Position numbers and translations under genes: made by a program. Under the pieces are notes generated by a model that worked only from the letters and a program-made list of their open reading frames with translations, was not told the origin of the DNA and searched no databases. A stretch of 64,000 nt of DNA from a candidate division WOR-3 bacterium (lineage in GTDB: Bacteria; Hydrothermota; Tepidihabitantia; Tepidihabitantales; Tepidihabitantaceae): NCBI GenBank assembly GCA_013177935.1, contig JABLXZ010000002.1, forward strand, positions 1 through 64,000. The letters are read 5' to 3'. Positions 43,885-51,664 of the stretch are shown here, piece after piece. Numbering within the stretch: position 1 is the first letter of the stretch; each line of letters begins with the position of its first letter.

Positions 43885-45033
43885 TTAATACACATAAAAC
43901 TCTTCTGCCAGACCGGCGACGATGAAAAACATCCCCGCCGCATAAACCGCCCGGCTATTTTCGTCCCAGAGCGGATAGTCACAGTAGCCGAGCATATTGC
44001 CTGCCTGGTTGTAAAACACCAGTCGCACCTTGCTGGTTGACTTCGAAATCCGCATTCGGGCAAAGGCGAAGTTTAAGGGTGCGTAGCCCCAGGCACGGAT
44101 GTCCCGATTCGCTTCCTCCTTGCCCAATGTGATATCAGCAATATTGTCCGCCAGTTCTTCCCCGATACCGGGTAACGCCTTTTCCAAGAGCACCGCCGAC
44201 AATACCCGCAGCCCGATACGTGCCGCTTTGGCACCCGCCTCCTGCGCTGCCTTACGATTCGCCTCGGCTCGGCTTAAACGCACCGCAAAACTGTCGCTCA
44301 CCTCAGGTAGAACCGTTACCAGAAAGGAACTGTCCGCATATACCTCTGTTCTTCCAATTGAACCGACCGTCTGATGCTCCACCTGAACCACCAGTTCCAC
44401 TGAATCGGCAGGAAGGATATAACCGCTGTCCCGCATCAGTTCCACATTTCGTACCAAGCCTTTGATACCAAGCGATTCCAGTTGCCGGAACTCAATCAGA
44501 GCATCATCAAACTTCTCCATCTTCTCATAAACAAGTCCGGTGTAGAAGTTGACAATTGGGAGTGTAGAAGCATCCTGGTCAAACTGCCGCAGTTTTTTAA
44601 ACTCAACCAGCGCCTCCTCCAGATTGTTTTCCAAAAGATAGCACAACCCGAGATAAAGATGGACCAGTTCCCGTTCCCGTTTCTTCAGTTTGTAAACTGC
44701 TCGCGAATCCACCACCAGCCAGTCATAAAGCTTTGCCGCCTCAGGCCGTTCGCCCGCATCAACCTTGTACGCTGCAAGGAATGCCCGTTTGGCATCCGCC
44801 TTTTTTCCGCCGTAAAAGTTGGTAATCCCGTAACTCAAAAGGGAAAGGATGTAGGAAAGGTCCTGCTTTTGAAACTTCTCTTCAACAACTTTCCGATACC
44901 GTTCAATCGCATTTTCATAGGAGAGATTTGAAAAGTAGCGAGGTTCAGGTGCCGATGGTACGGTAGGCGCAACCGGCACGCAGGTTATAAAAAACAGCGC
45001 GCCCAGTAGTAAAAGGACGCCCGCTCGGCTCAT
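43885..45033 (-). CDS. COG3014-family TPR-like lipoprotein
   Basis: 382 aa; lipobox FFITC (Cys18). The N-terminal half is TPR-like: YRKVVEEKFQKQDLSYILSL, ELVHLYLGLCYLLENNLEEA, NFYTGLVYEKMEKFDDALIE. The C-terminal half has the features of COG3014: VELVVQVEHQTVG, EVSDSFAVRLSRAEANRKAA and a predicted Gly-rich helix (LEKALPGIGEELADN). COG3014 is usually found beside LpoB and YcfL. It has no assigned activity. Confidence 0.78.
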   Translation of the reverse strand: MSRAGVLLLLGALFFITCVPVAPTVPSAPEPRYFSNLSYENAIERYRKVVEEKFQKQDLSYILSLLSYGITNFYGGKKADAKRAFLAAYKVDAGERPEAAKLYDWLVVDSRAVYKLKKRERELVHLYLGLCYLLENNLEEALVEFKKLRQFDQDASTLPIVNFYTGLVYEKMEKFDDALIEFRQLESLGIKGLVRNVELMRDSGYILPADSVELVVQVEHQTVGSIGRTEVYADSSFLVTVLPEVSDSFAVRLSRAEANRKAAQEAGAKAARIGLRVLSAVLLEKALPGIGEELADNIADITLGKEEANRDIRAWGYAPLNFAFARMRISKSTSKVRLVFYNQAGNMLGYCDYPLWDENSRAVYAAGMFFIVAGLAEEFYVY

Positions 45034-45040
45034 TAGCCGT

Positions 45041-45613
45041 TTACTCGTACCAGGACTTGGTGCTCTTCTTCTTCAGTTCCTGCTCATCCGCCCACACGAT
45101 TTCTGAAGTCCGGACATTAACCAGCCGCATCGTCAGTTTGTAATAGGCGAGCGTTGTAGCGCCCTTGGTCTTCTCAATGCTCATCACATCCCCGGTAAGA
45201 AAGTAGTCGGCACCAATGAGGTTTCCCAGTTTCACCGCACCCTCAACATCAATCCGCTGCGTCTCCTGGAGCGCAATCTCCTTTGCCTGCTGTTTCAACA
45301 GTTCCCGGTCAACAATCCGGAACTTGCCCAGTTTTACCAGCGCCACCATAATCTTCTCCGCAATCCCTTCGGTGTCGATGTGCTGGGAGGTCCGGTTGCC
45401 AATGGCAAGAAAAGCCAGTACCGGTTTGCCGGTGTCGGACTGTGCCGGCAGGTTGAACTCGGCAAGTGACTGCACCATCTTTTCGGCAAGAAGTTTCATA
45501 TCGGTATCGCTATAAGTGTAGTCCCATTCGGTTACCTCATCGGGACGGACATAATGGGATGTGGCGCAGGCAAAGAATAAAAGCACCGGCGCCAGAAAAG
45601 CCAGCCGTTTCAT
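45041..45613 (-). CDS. LpoB-like penicillin-binding-protein activator lipoprotein
   Basis: 190 aa; lipobox LLFFAC (Cys16). LpoB motifs: DTDMKLLAEKMVQSL near 37-51, PVLAFLAIGNRTSQHIDT near 64-81, FRIVDRELLKQQAKE and GADYFLTGDVMSIEK. In E. coli LpoB reaches through the periplasm to activate PBP1B. Here the sequence has a short linker, so its reach would be limited. ATG overlaps the upstream stop (ATGA). GGAGGAGAAAAA precedes it. Confidence 0.85.
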   Translation of the reverse strand: MKRLAFLAPVLLFFACATSHYVRPDEVTEWDYTYSDTDMKLLAEKMVQSLAEFNLPAQSDTGKPVLAFLAIGNRTSQHIDTEGIAEKIMVALVKLGKFRIVDRELLKQQAKEIALQETQRIDVEGAVKLGNLIGADYFLTGDVMSIEKTKGATTLAYYKLTMRLVNVRTSEIVWADEQELKKKSTKSWYE

Positions 45614-46155
45614 TTTTTCTCCTCCTCTTTAAGGTTTTCTTTTATTAAACTGATAAACGACCGGGCAAAATCGGTCGGACTCACAGTACCGGTCGGTTCA
45701 TAAAGCGCCCAGAGGAGCATCTTGTCCTCAGGCACATCTATCAGGGTAAACGAAACCGCCCGTACCGCTTCATTCGAACATTTCGACTTGCCATGGGCGC
45801 AGTGCGAGCATCGTGCCACTACGGTTCCAGTCAAAAGGCAGTTTACCCCCTGTTTCTTCGCCCACTCAACCGGGTCGGGCAGTTGACCGCGCATTTTACC
45901 AACATCCTTATCCGAAGGGTAAACAACCTTGACGCTCTCGGCAAGCAAAAGTAGCGCCAGCGCGTCTTCCAGTAATCGGGTGCTCTGCTGGTCAACTCCG
46001 GTGAGCGCCACCGCCACATTCCCAATTATCGGCAGTTTACCCCGGGCATCAGGATGAACAAATACCGCAGAAGGTTTCAGTGTGTCGACATCACTGGCGA
46101 CACTCAACCCAAAACAAATTATTATAACCGCAAAAATGCCTGTCTTTATCCGCAT
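45610..46155 (-). CDS. Small envelope protein, LpoB/CsgG-fold-like, with Cys cluster
   Basis: About 181 aa from the ATG at 46155, where AAAGGAG has correct spacing; the ATG two codons upstream overlaps it. Signal peptide (TGIFAVIIICFGLSVASD), no clear lipobox. The order N-V-A-V-A-L..., LLLLAESVKVVYPSDKDV, QGVNCLLTGTVVA and SFTLIDVPEDKMLLWA echoes the LpoB/CsgG alpha-beta fold. A C-x2-C-x6-C cluster with His (CSHCAHGKSKC) sits in the middle. It could bind a metal or form disulfides. Unknown function. Confidence 0.6.
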   Translation of the reverse strand: MRIKTGIFAVIIICFGLSVASDVDTLKPSAVFVHPDARGKLPIIGNVAVALTGVDQQSTRLLEDALALLLLAESVKVVYPSDKDVGKMRGQLPDPVEWAKKQGVNCLLTGTVVARCSHCAHGKSKCSNEAVRAVSFTLIDVPEDKMLLWALYEPTGTVSPTDFARSFISLIKENLKEEEKK

Positions 46156-46217
46156 CTTCATCTCCTTTCTTTATGGAATTTAACTTTGCGCCTTATCTCT
46201 GTCAAGTAATCTGCCAG

Positions 46218-47423
46218 TTACTTCTGCCCCTCGGCGTCGCCGAGAAATCTCATATCTAACCGGTTTCCGACAACGCCCTCAATCTGAAAGCGAACCGCCA
46301 ATTCCCGACTGCCAATCTGCTCGATGACTTCGGGTGTTGCCGTCTCGGACACAATCTCAATCACCGCATCACTGCCGCTCAATTTCCTGGTAATTACTGC
46401 GAGCACCCCTCGAACCTTCGCTCTGACCTCAGACTTAAAAAGCTCTACCTTCTGGAAATCCGCATTACGGGCGTAAATTAAGGTAACATTCTCCCGCTTT
46501 TTCCAGTCCGTAAGGATGCGAGAAATCAAAATGCGGCTGATTGAGTCTGCTGCCGTCTGCCGCGCTGCCTCAGCACTGAACGGAACCTCGGCATTCACCA
46601 CGCCGGCACCAAGTATCTCACCGGTGTGCAGGTTAACTGCCCGCGCACTTAACTCAATGCGGTGATAATCTCGTTCCTCGTAAGTATAGGGAGCCTTCTT
46701 CCGTACCATCGCCTCCTGCAAAGTTCCCACAACTCCAATTTCTGCGCCGGTCGCAGTACCTAAAACCATTGCTGCTTGCGTATCCCCTTCCAGAATCTTG
46801 CGCAACCGCTCCCGGTCGAGATTTTTCTCCACTGTAGCCCGGTCAACTACTGGAAACCCTTTCTCCTGAAAGGCTGCGGTCAACATCGTTTCCACCAGTT
46901 CGGGCGTCATCGTCTCCTCATTGACCGTAACTGCAACCGGATTTGCCACCTTGCGCACCACCACCATCACCCTGGGCCGTCCCTGCTCGGCAATCAGAAT
47001 TCCAATCGCTCTCAGGTCATCCTCAATCCGCTCCAGTTTCACCTTTGCCCGCACCACGACCCGATAAAGTTCTGCCTCCCTTGATTCACTAACCAGCCGA
47101 TAAGAAGAAACATAACCCTGAGCCTGTGAGTAAATCCGGTCCGAGAGCAACTGAAAGTTCTCGACCCGGGTCTCGGAGTTGATAAAAGTTCCCACCCCCT
47201 GCTCTACCGCCTTGCGTAGGGCGTCCTTCAATGCCTGGTCCCGCGCCATCGCAACATCGCCGGTAATTGTCGCCACGCCCTCGGCAAGGATTTCGGTTCC
47301 TTCACCACCACTCAGCACAACTTCAGTTGTCTGGGTTTGAACCGGTGTCGGACTGTATCCGGGGTAGTAACAGGATAAACAAAAAAGCCCGAAAGACAGT
47401 ATCAGCCTTTCTGCATTCCACAT
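46218..47423 (-). CDS. FlgT N-domain-like lipoprotein with CsgG-like region
   Basis: 401 aa; lipobox LFCLSC (Cys18). The first domain (~40-145) has the FlgT N-terminal pattern: AEGVATITGDVAMARDQALK, DALRKAVEQGVGTFINS, DRIYSQAQGYVSSYRLV. The middle (~150-310) resembles the CsgG/FlgT middle domain: GRPRVMVVVRK, GFPVVDRATVEKN, TGAEIGVVGTLQEAM, SARAVNLHTGEILGAG. No flagellar gene is in the window. In vibrios FlgT forms an outer-membrane ring (known); its role here is unknown. AAGGTGG precedes the ATG. Confidence 0.72.
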   Translation of the reverse strand: MWNAERLILSFGLFCLSCYYPGYSPTPVQTQTTEVVLSGGEGTEILAEGVATITGDVAMARDQALKDALRKAVEQGVGTFINSETRVENFQLLSDRIYSQAQGYVSSYRLVSESREAELYRVVVRAKVKLERIEDDLRAIGILIAEQGRPRVMVVVRKVANPVAVTVNEETMTPELVETMLTAAFQEKGFPVVDRATVEKNLDRERLRKILEGDTQAAMVLGTATGAEIGVVGTLQEAMVRKKAPYTYEERDYHRIELSARAVNLHTGEILGAGVVNAEVPFSAEAARQTAADSISRILISRILTDWKKRENVTLIYARNADFQKVELFKSEVRAKVRGVLAVITRKLSGSDAVIEIVSETATPEVIEQIGSRELAVRFQIEGVVGNRLDMRFLGDAEGQK

Positions 47424-47432
47424 CTTGCCACC

Positions 47433-48416
47433 TTACAGGAGAAGTTTTATTAGAAACCTGCCCGCATCGAAAAGAAACTTCGCCCCATCTTTAAGCCACT
47501 TAAGTTTATCCGCATCCTCTTTACTCAGAACAATATCCGCTCCCATCTTGCCCCGAACCTGTTTAATCTTCAAAACTAAGGGCTGGTTGGCAAACTCAGG
47601 CCGGGAAAGAATCTCGTCCAGTTTCCCGATATAATGAACCACCTTCTGACCCGTTGTTCCGGTGTACTGATACAACTCCTTCGTATCCAGAAGCAGGTTG
47701 CCCGCTTCGTCATAAATCTTCGGGAAAAGCGCCGGTTTTAAGCCGCTGTTGCCGGCGTCAAAAACCAGCGCCGAATACTTCTGTAGAAACTCTCGGACAG
47801 TTGCCGTCGTTTTAACCTCGGCCGGCATCGCACCAGGTTGCATAAGTGCTGGTTCCAGGGCATCGGTAACACTCTGGGGACCGGCAAGGTTGACCTCAAG
47901 TTCCACCTCCACCACACCACTTGCCGAATCGAACTGCGCCGGACCAACCTGGCGCGCACCTTTAACAACCCCTTCGAGATGGGTGTAAATCACATCAAAC
48001 TTCGTCACAAAGTTTTCCACCTTTGTGTCGGAATCAACCCGCACCCCTTTGATAATCTCAAGGAGGTTGCGCTGGGCAACCACCACCGCTGCGCGCTCTG
48101 CCATCAACCGGGCGCGCGCCGGATTTGGGTCCCCGGGGTCAACAACACCCGAACCACGCGCGCGCACCACCCTAGCCCCCCAATCAATAACTCCACCTGG
48201 TACCGGCTCCACAACCTCACCCGGAGGAACAATCTCCTCTACAGGCAGGGGCGGAATCTCGCTTGTCTCGCGCGGCATTGGTGGCATCTGCACCGGTCCG
48301 CTCACCGGCGCCTCGGTTGGCATCTGTGCGTTACCTGCACTCCGTACACCAACACCCGAACTTACACAGGAGACAAAAAGGACAATCGTCAAGAGCAAAA
48401 AACCTGCTGCTTTCAT
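47433..48416 (-). CDS. LPP20/FlgP-like lipoprotein
   Basis: 327 aa; lipobox LFVSC (Cys17) then a Pro-rich linker (~30-80) able to span a layer. Residues ~100-190 form the LPP20 fold: ARARLMAERAAVVVAQRNLL, EIIKGVRVDSDTKVENFVT, GVVKGARQVGPAQFDS, VVEVELEVNLAGP. The C-terminal ~130 residues (FLQKYSALVFDAGNSGLKPA ...) match no family I know. It overlaps the upstream gene (ATGA). LPP20/FlgP forms the basal disk in epsilonproteobacterial flagella, but here no flagellum is evident. Confidence 0.75.
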   Translation of the reverse strand: MKAAGFLLLTIVLFVSCVSSGVGVRSAGNAQMPTEAPVSGPVQMPPMPRETSEIPPLPVEEIVPPGEVVEPVPGGVIDWGARVVRARGSGVVDPGDPNPARARLMAERAAVVVAQRNLLEIIKGVRVDSDTKVENFVTKFDVIYTHLEGVVKGARQVGPAQFDSASGVVEVELEVNLAGPQSVTDALEPALMQPGAMPAEVKTTATVREFLQKYSALVFDAGNSGLKPALFPKIYDEAGNLLLDTKELYQYTGTTGQKVVHYIGKLDEILSRPEFANQPLVLKIKQVRGKMGADIVLSKEDADKLKWLKDGAKFLFDAGRFLIKLLL

Positions 48417-49006
48417 TTAACACCTCCTTTTTCCAGCAAAGGGAGCAGCGCGACATCCAGTGCGCTCGCCAGGGCTTCTTCTGGTCCTTCAAAACTGGAA
48501 CCCTCACCCTGCGCCGAATACAAAACCTCGCCGGTCTCAACACCGATGATGCGTACATTCAACTGCGCATCCCGTTGGTTTGGCGAGTCCGAGAAAAACG
48601 GGTCGTGCTTTACCTGCCCGACCTTAATTAACATCACCGCCGAGGCACCCATCAACTTCCCTAATCGGGCTGCCGTTTGCGGGTCAACCACCCCGGAATA
48701 GGAAAACTCCTGCTCCTTCAATACCGCCTCAACGGCGCTCCGGTCAACAACCGAAAAGTTTAAAACCTTCATCAACTGCATCTGCGCCCGTTCCACTAAA
48801 TCGGCGCCAATCGCATTATCTGAATCACCTGTTAGCTGAACCGGCAATACCGCTATCCGCCACGGCTTAGCAAGGTCAAACTGCGCCGAAATTGAATAAG
48901 GCTGCATCGCCTTCATCATCGCTGGTGTCGGTGCGCACCCGGCAATTAGCGCAACAAAAACCGCACCAATAGCAGTGCGGTATATCCTATTCCCAACAGT
49001 TATCAT
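48413..49006 (-). CDS. CsgG/FlgO-like lipoprotein
   Basis: About 197 aa from the ATG at 49006, because AAAGGAG overlaps the GTG two codons upstream. Lipobox ALIAGC. CsgG/FlgO-type core: WRIAVLPVQLTGDSDNAIGA, LNFSVVDRSAVEAVLKEQEF, AARLGKLMGASAVMLIKVG, NVRIIGVETGEVLYSAQGEG. It is the first gene of a seven-gene envelope operon; a promoter candidate is at 49040-49067. It lacks the CsgG transmembrane hairpins by length, so it is more like FlgO/LpoB-type than a pore. Confidence 0.82.
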   Translation of the reverse strand: MITVGNRIYRTAIGAVFVALIAGCAPTPAMMKAMQPYSISAQFDLAKPWRIAVLPVQLTGDSDNAIGADLVERAQMQLMKVLNFSVVDRSAVEAVLKEQEFSYSGVVDPQTAARLGKLMGASAVMLIKVGQVKHDPFFSDSPNQRDAQLNVRIIGVETGEVLYSAQGEGSSFEGPEEALASALDVALLPLLEKGGVK

Positions 49007-49039
49007 AAACACTCCTTTCAGGTTAATACCTTGAGATTA

Positions 49040-49067
49040 ATTATTGATATTAACCCGAGAAAGTCAA
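49040..49067 (-). promoter_or_regulatory. Candidate promoter of the seven-gene envelope operon
   Basis: TTGACT, a 16-bp spacer and AATAAT on the minus strand. A leader with GAAAGGAG follows. Confidence 0.5.
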
Positions 49068-49139
49068 TTATCGCCCCCAATCGTATGAATAATAAGCTAT
49101 CTTCTTCTAAATTTTGCCATAACTTTCAGCCAATACCCG

Positions 49140-49964
49140 TTATCGGGTAAAAGACACAAACCGCCAGGAGATTGAATCTCCCCTTACCGCAAACAGAAGG
49201 TAACCCGGGGAACCAAAGTCTAACTCTCGCGACATCGTGCCCGCAATCAGGTGTTGGACGCCGTTGATTGAGTTTTGCCGCCAGCCGTGAATATGACCAC
49301 AACAGTAGGCATAAACCCGATTTTTAACAAGTAAACTCATCAACTTCGCCCGCTCGGAATTAGAGGCAAGCCGAAACGGTCCGGGTAGTGTACCATCGTA
49401 AATGGGAAAGTGAGTGAAAACCAGTTTTATTTTGTTTGTATCGGCAAGAATGCCTTCCAGCCAGTCAAACTGGGTCTTGCCCACCTCACCCTCTGCGGTA
49501 TCAAAGAAAATTAGTTTCAGCCTCGTGCCAATCTGCACCGCATAAGTCGCCGGTCCAAAGGTCTGTTTAAAATCTGCCCAACCGGAGGAAGAGTAAAGGT
49601 CGTGATTTCCAATCGTCGCATAAAACGGGGCGATTGCTGCCAGCACTGTTCGGGCTGAGTCATACTCCACTCCCGCCCCGTACTCGGTGATATCACCTAA
49701 AACGCAAAAGAAATCAATCCCCAGCGAATCCACATCGTGCTGGAACCGTTCCAGATAACATCCAGCCGCTTTTCCGATGTGGACATCTCCAAACACCGCA
49801 AACTCAAATGTGTCGCCAACCAGAACCGGTGCCGGCGTAGGAAGAGCAAAACTTTCTTTTGCCCTCTTTTCCACATCGGGATGGAAAAATGCCTCCTTCA
49901 GGTCCGCCTCACACCCGAAAATAACCAGCAAAAGGAACCCGAAAAATAGACGCATTCTACTCAT
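49140..49964 (-). CDS. Metallophosphoesterase lipoprotein
   Basis: About 274 aa from ATG 49964 (overlaps the upstream stop). Lipobox LVIFGC. The calcineurin-like motif set is complete: FGDVHIGK, VLGDITEYG, IGNHDLY, THFPIYDG and GHIHGWR. Two-metal phosphoesterases of this group hydrolyse phosphodiesters or monoesters. Location and lipid anchor suggest an envelope substrate. It is coupled to the barrel gene upstream. Confidence 0.88.
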   Translation of the reverse strand: MSRMRLFFGFLLLVIFGCEADLKEAFFHPDVEKRAKESFALPTPAPVLVGDTFEFAVFGDVHIGKAAGCYLERFQHDVDSLGIDFFCVLGDITEYGAGVEYDSARTVLAAIAPFYATIGNHDLYSSSGWADFKQTFGPATYAVQIGTRLKLIFFDTAEGEVGKTQFDWLEGILADTNKIKLVFTHFPIYDGTLPGPFRLASNSERAKLMSLLVKNRVYAYCCGHIHGWRQNSINGVQHLIAGTMSRELDFGSPGYLLFAVRGDSISWRFVSFTR

Positions 49965-50646
49965 ACCTGACCCCAAGGTATGCCTCAAACTCGCCGGGTG
50001 AGAAGAGCAAAGTGGAAAAACCCTTTACCGTGCTTTGACCCACAGCGAACACCCGCCAGTGCGGTGCCACCTGATAACTAGCGCGGACACCAATAGGAAA
50101 CATCTGGGGGTTATGAATCTGGTACCGGCTGATATTGGACAGAAACAACCCCAACTCCGCTCGAGTTGTATGCCAGACCGTCCACTCGAGCCGATACAAA
50201 AGGTTCCATTCGCCCGCCGGACCGGAAAACACCCAGGGTTGTCTAAACTTTGTAGTATCAAACACCCCTTGCCGCCAGGCAACCCCAACTCCTGCCGCCA
50301 ACCGCCCGAAGCCTGTGCGATTGAGCAAGAGAAAAGCCCGATTCTCCCCGCACCGCCAGTCACGCCACTCCTGATGCTGAAACCCCAATGCCCCACGCCA
50401 GCGGGAAATTACCGGCAAACCGAACTCACCCTTGAACGCATATCCGCCCAGCCCGGAATTTTTCCCGAAATTTCCGTAAACCCCGGCATCAAGCGCCATC
50501 CTGTTTCTGAATGTCACCTGAACCCCACCCCCAATAACCCCTTTTTCCTCAACTCCGGGCTCAATTCGATACCCCAGCCCGATATCGGGCACTATCGGCA
50601 CCGCCTCAACAAGCGCCACAAAACTGAAAATCAATATCAACCGCAC
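49957..50646 (-). CDS. Outer-membrane beta-barrel-like protein (229 aa)
   Basis: GTG start; a hydrophobic N-terminus (LILIFSFVALVEAVP) is followed by alternating strands with aromatic girdles (GALGFQHQEWRDW, AGVGVAWRQGVFD, RAELGLFLSNISRYQI, FEAYLGVRYE at the end). No family recognised. A 26-codon frame lies just upstream in the same transcript. Coupled to the phosphoesterase gene. Confidence 0.6.
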   Translation of the reverse strand: MRLILIFSFVALVEAVPIVPDIGLGYRIEPGVEEKGVIGGGVQVTFRNRMALDAGVYGNFGKNSGLGGYAFKGEFGLPVISRWRGALGFQHQEWRDWRCGENRAFLLLNRTGFGRLAAGVGVAWRQGVFDTTKFRQPWVFSGPAGEWNLLYRLEWTVWHTTRAELGLFLSNISRYQIHNPQMFPIGVRASYQVAPHWRVFAVGQSTVKGFSTLLFSPGEFEAYLGVRYE

Positions 50647-50650
50647 TGGC

Positions 50651-50731
50651 CTACCACCAAAAGCCTGACATCACCCCAATCCCGTAGTGCCGGTATCTAA
50701 ACGAAGAAGACGAACCTGGTGTGCTTATCAA
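50651..50731 (-). CDS. Possible 26-aa small protein in the leader of the barrel gene
   Basis: A TTG start at 50731 has AAGGAGAAAGGG upstream and lies just behind a strong promoter. The frame gives a 26-residue peptide ending YGIGVMSGFWW. It ends 4 bases before the GTG of the next gene. It may be a leader peptide or a remnant of a barrel strand. Weak evidence apart from the ribosome binding site. Confidence 0.35.
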   Translation of the reverse strand: MISTPGSSSSFRYRHYGIGVMSGFWW

Positions 50732-50752
50732 CCCTTTCTCCTTAACCAATTA

Positions 50753-50780
50753 AGTGTAGCCATTCGTTACCGCCTGTCAA
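50753..50780 (-). promoter_or_regulatory. Promoter of the barrel-phosphoesterase operon
   Basis: TTGACA, a 16-bp spacer and TACACT on the minus strand. Confidence 0.8.
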
Positions 50781-51210
50781 ACAACAGGGTTTTCGTACCC
50801 TCGGCTGCCCGGGGGCAATCACCGGGATAGTCTTCACCGCCAATTTACGCCCCGCCTATTTTATCACCCATCTTTTCGCATTGAACCCAACTCCAAACGC
50901 CCTTCCAGAGCCTATCTTATTGATAATCCGTAATGTTATGTCTTTAATCCTTTTCAATGACCCATCCCGCAGAATAAACTCCGTGATATCCTAAAAAGGT
51001 CGTGCCATCCCGGGGCAGACTGTCTGGATTTTCACCTGAAAAATCATCTTCAAATTTACCAACTACCCAAACCCATCAGCCCAAATCAGGCGACTTTTCG
51101 CAACCCACCGAGAGAACTAAATAATATTAAAAAGAATAAGGTAATCGGGCACACCTTTCCCCTATCGCTCTGCCAATTTGCCCACCTATCAAAACAAATG
51201 AAAAATTTTC
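50781..51210. other. Non-coding divergent spacer
   Basis: No gene, RNA or strong hairpin is supported. The stretch separates two divergent promoters (50753-50780 and 51211-51238). Confidence 0.55.
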
Positions 51211-51238
51211 TTGACAGAAACGATAAATATGGTATTAT
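51211..51238 (+). promoter_or_regulatory. Promoter of the rrf2-ferredoxin-hcp operon
   Basis: TTGACA, a 16-bp spacer and TATTAT, with nine bases to the ATG at 51248 and no Shine-Dalgarno sequence. The message is predicted leaderless or nearly so. Confidence 0.75.
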
Positions 51239-51245
51239 TATACCA
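51230..51245 (+). promoter_or_regulatory. Palindromic operator candidate over the -10 element
   Basis: TGGTAT-TATT-ATACCA: perfect 6-bp arms around a 4-base centre. It covers the -10 element and the predicted start. A site of this kind next to an Rrf2 gene suggests autoregulation. Confidence 0.6.
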
Positions 51246-51247
51246 GA

Positions 51248-51664
51248 ATGGCAGAATTATTTAACATCCCCGAAGCAGCCCGCCTCGGACTGCATGCCGC
51301 ATTAATCCTTGCCCATCGTCCTCGGGAACGCTGGACAATCAACCGCCTTGCCCAAACCCTTGGTCTCTCTGCTGCCCATCTGGCAAAAGTACTGGCGCAA
51401 CTGGAAAAAACCGGCTTGGTCAAAGGCAAAACCGGACCAGCGGGCGGTTATCGTCTGGCGCGACCGGCAAAGGAAATAAGCCTGCTCGCGGTCTATCAGG
51501 CGGTTGTTGGCACAGTCGAAGTCAACCACTGTCCTTTTGCCATCCCGATATGCAGCGGTGGCTGCCCGGTGGGAAATTTCCTTTTAAAAACCAACCGGCA
51601 ACTGGTCCGGTACTTAAAGACGACCAGTTTAGCCGAAGTCAAAATAAACCTGGAGGGTAAATGA
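51248..51664 (+). CDS. Rrf2-family iron-sulfur transcriptional regulator
   Basis: 138 aa. The winged helix is clear (WTINRLAQTLGLSAAHLAKV, LVKGKTGPAGGYRLARPAKE). Three cysteines at 95, 102 and 106 (HCPFAIPICSGGC) match the Rrf2 cluster site, though the spacing (x6, x3) is shorter in the second gap than in IscR or NsrR. Adjacent genes encode an Fe-S protein and Hcp, so it probably senses NO or redox state, like NsrR. A palindrome at 51230-51245 could be its operator. It overlaps the next gene by ATGA. Confidence 0.9.
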   Translation: MAELFNIPEAARLGLHAALILAHRPRERWTINRLAQTLGLSAAHLAKVLAQLEKTGLVKGKTGPAGGYRLARPAKEISLLAVYQAVVGTVEVNHCPFAIPICSGGCPVGNFLLKTNRQLVRYLKTTSLAEVKINLEGK

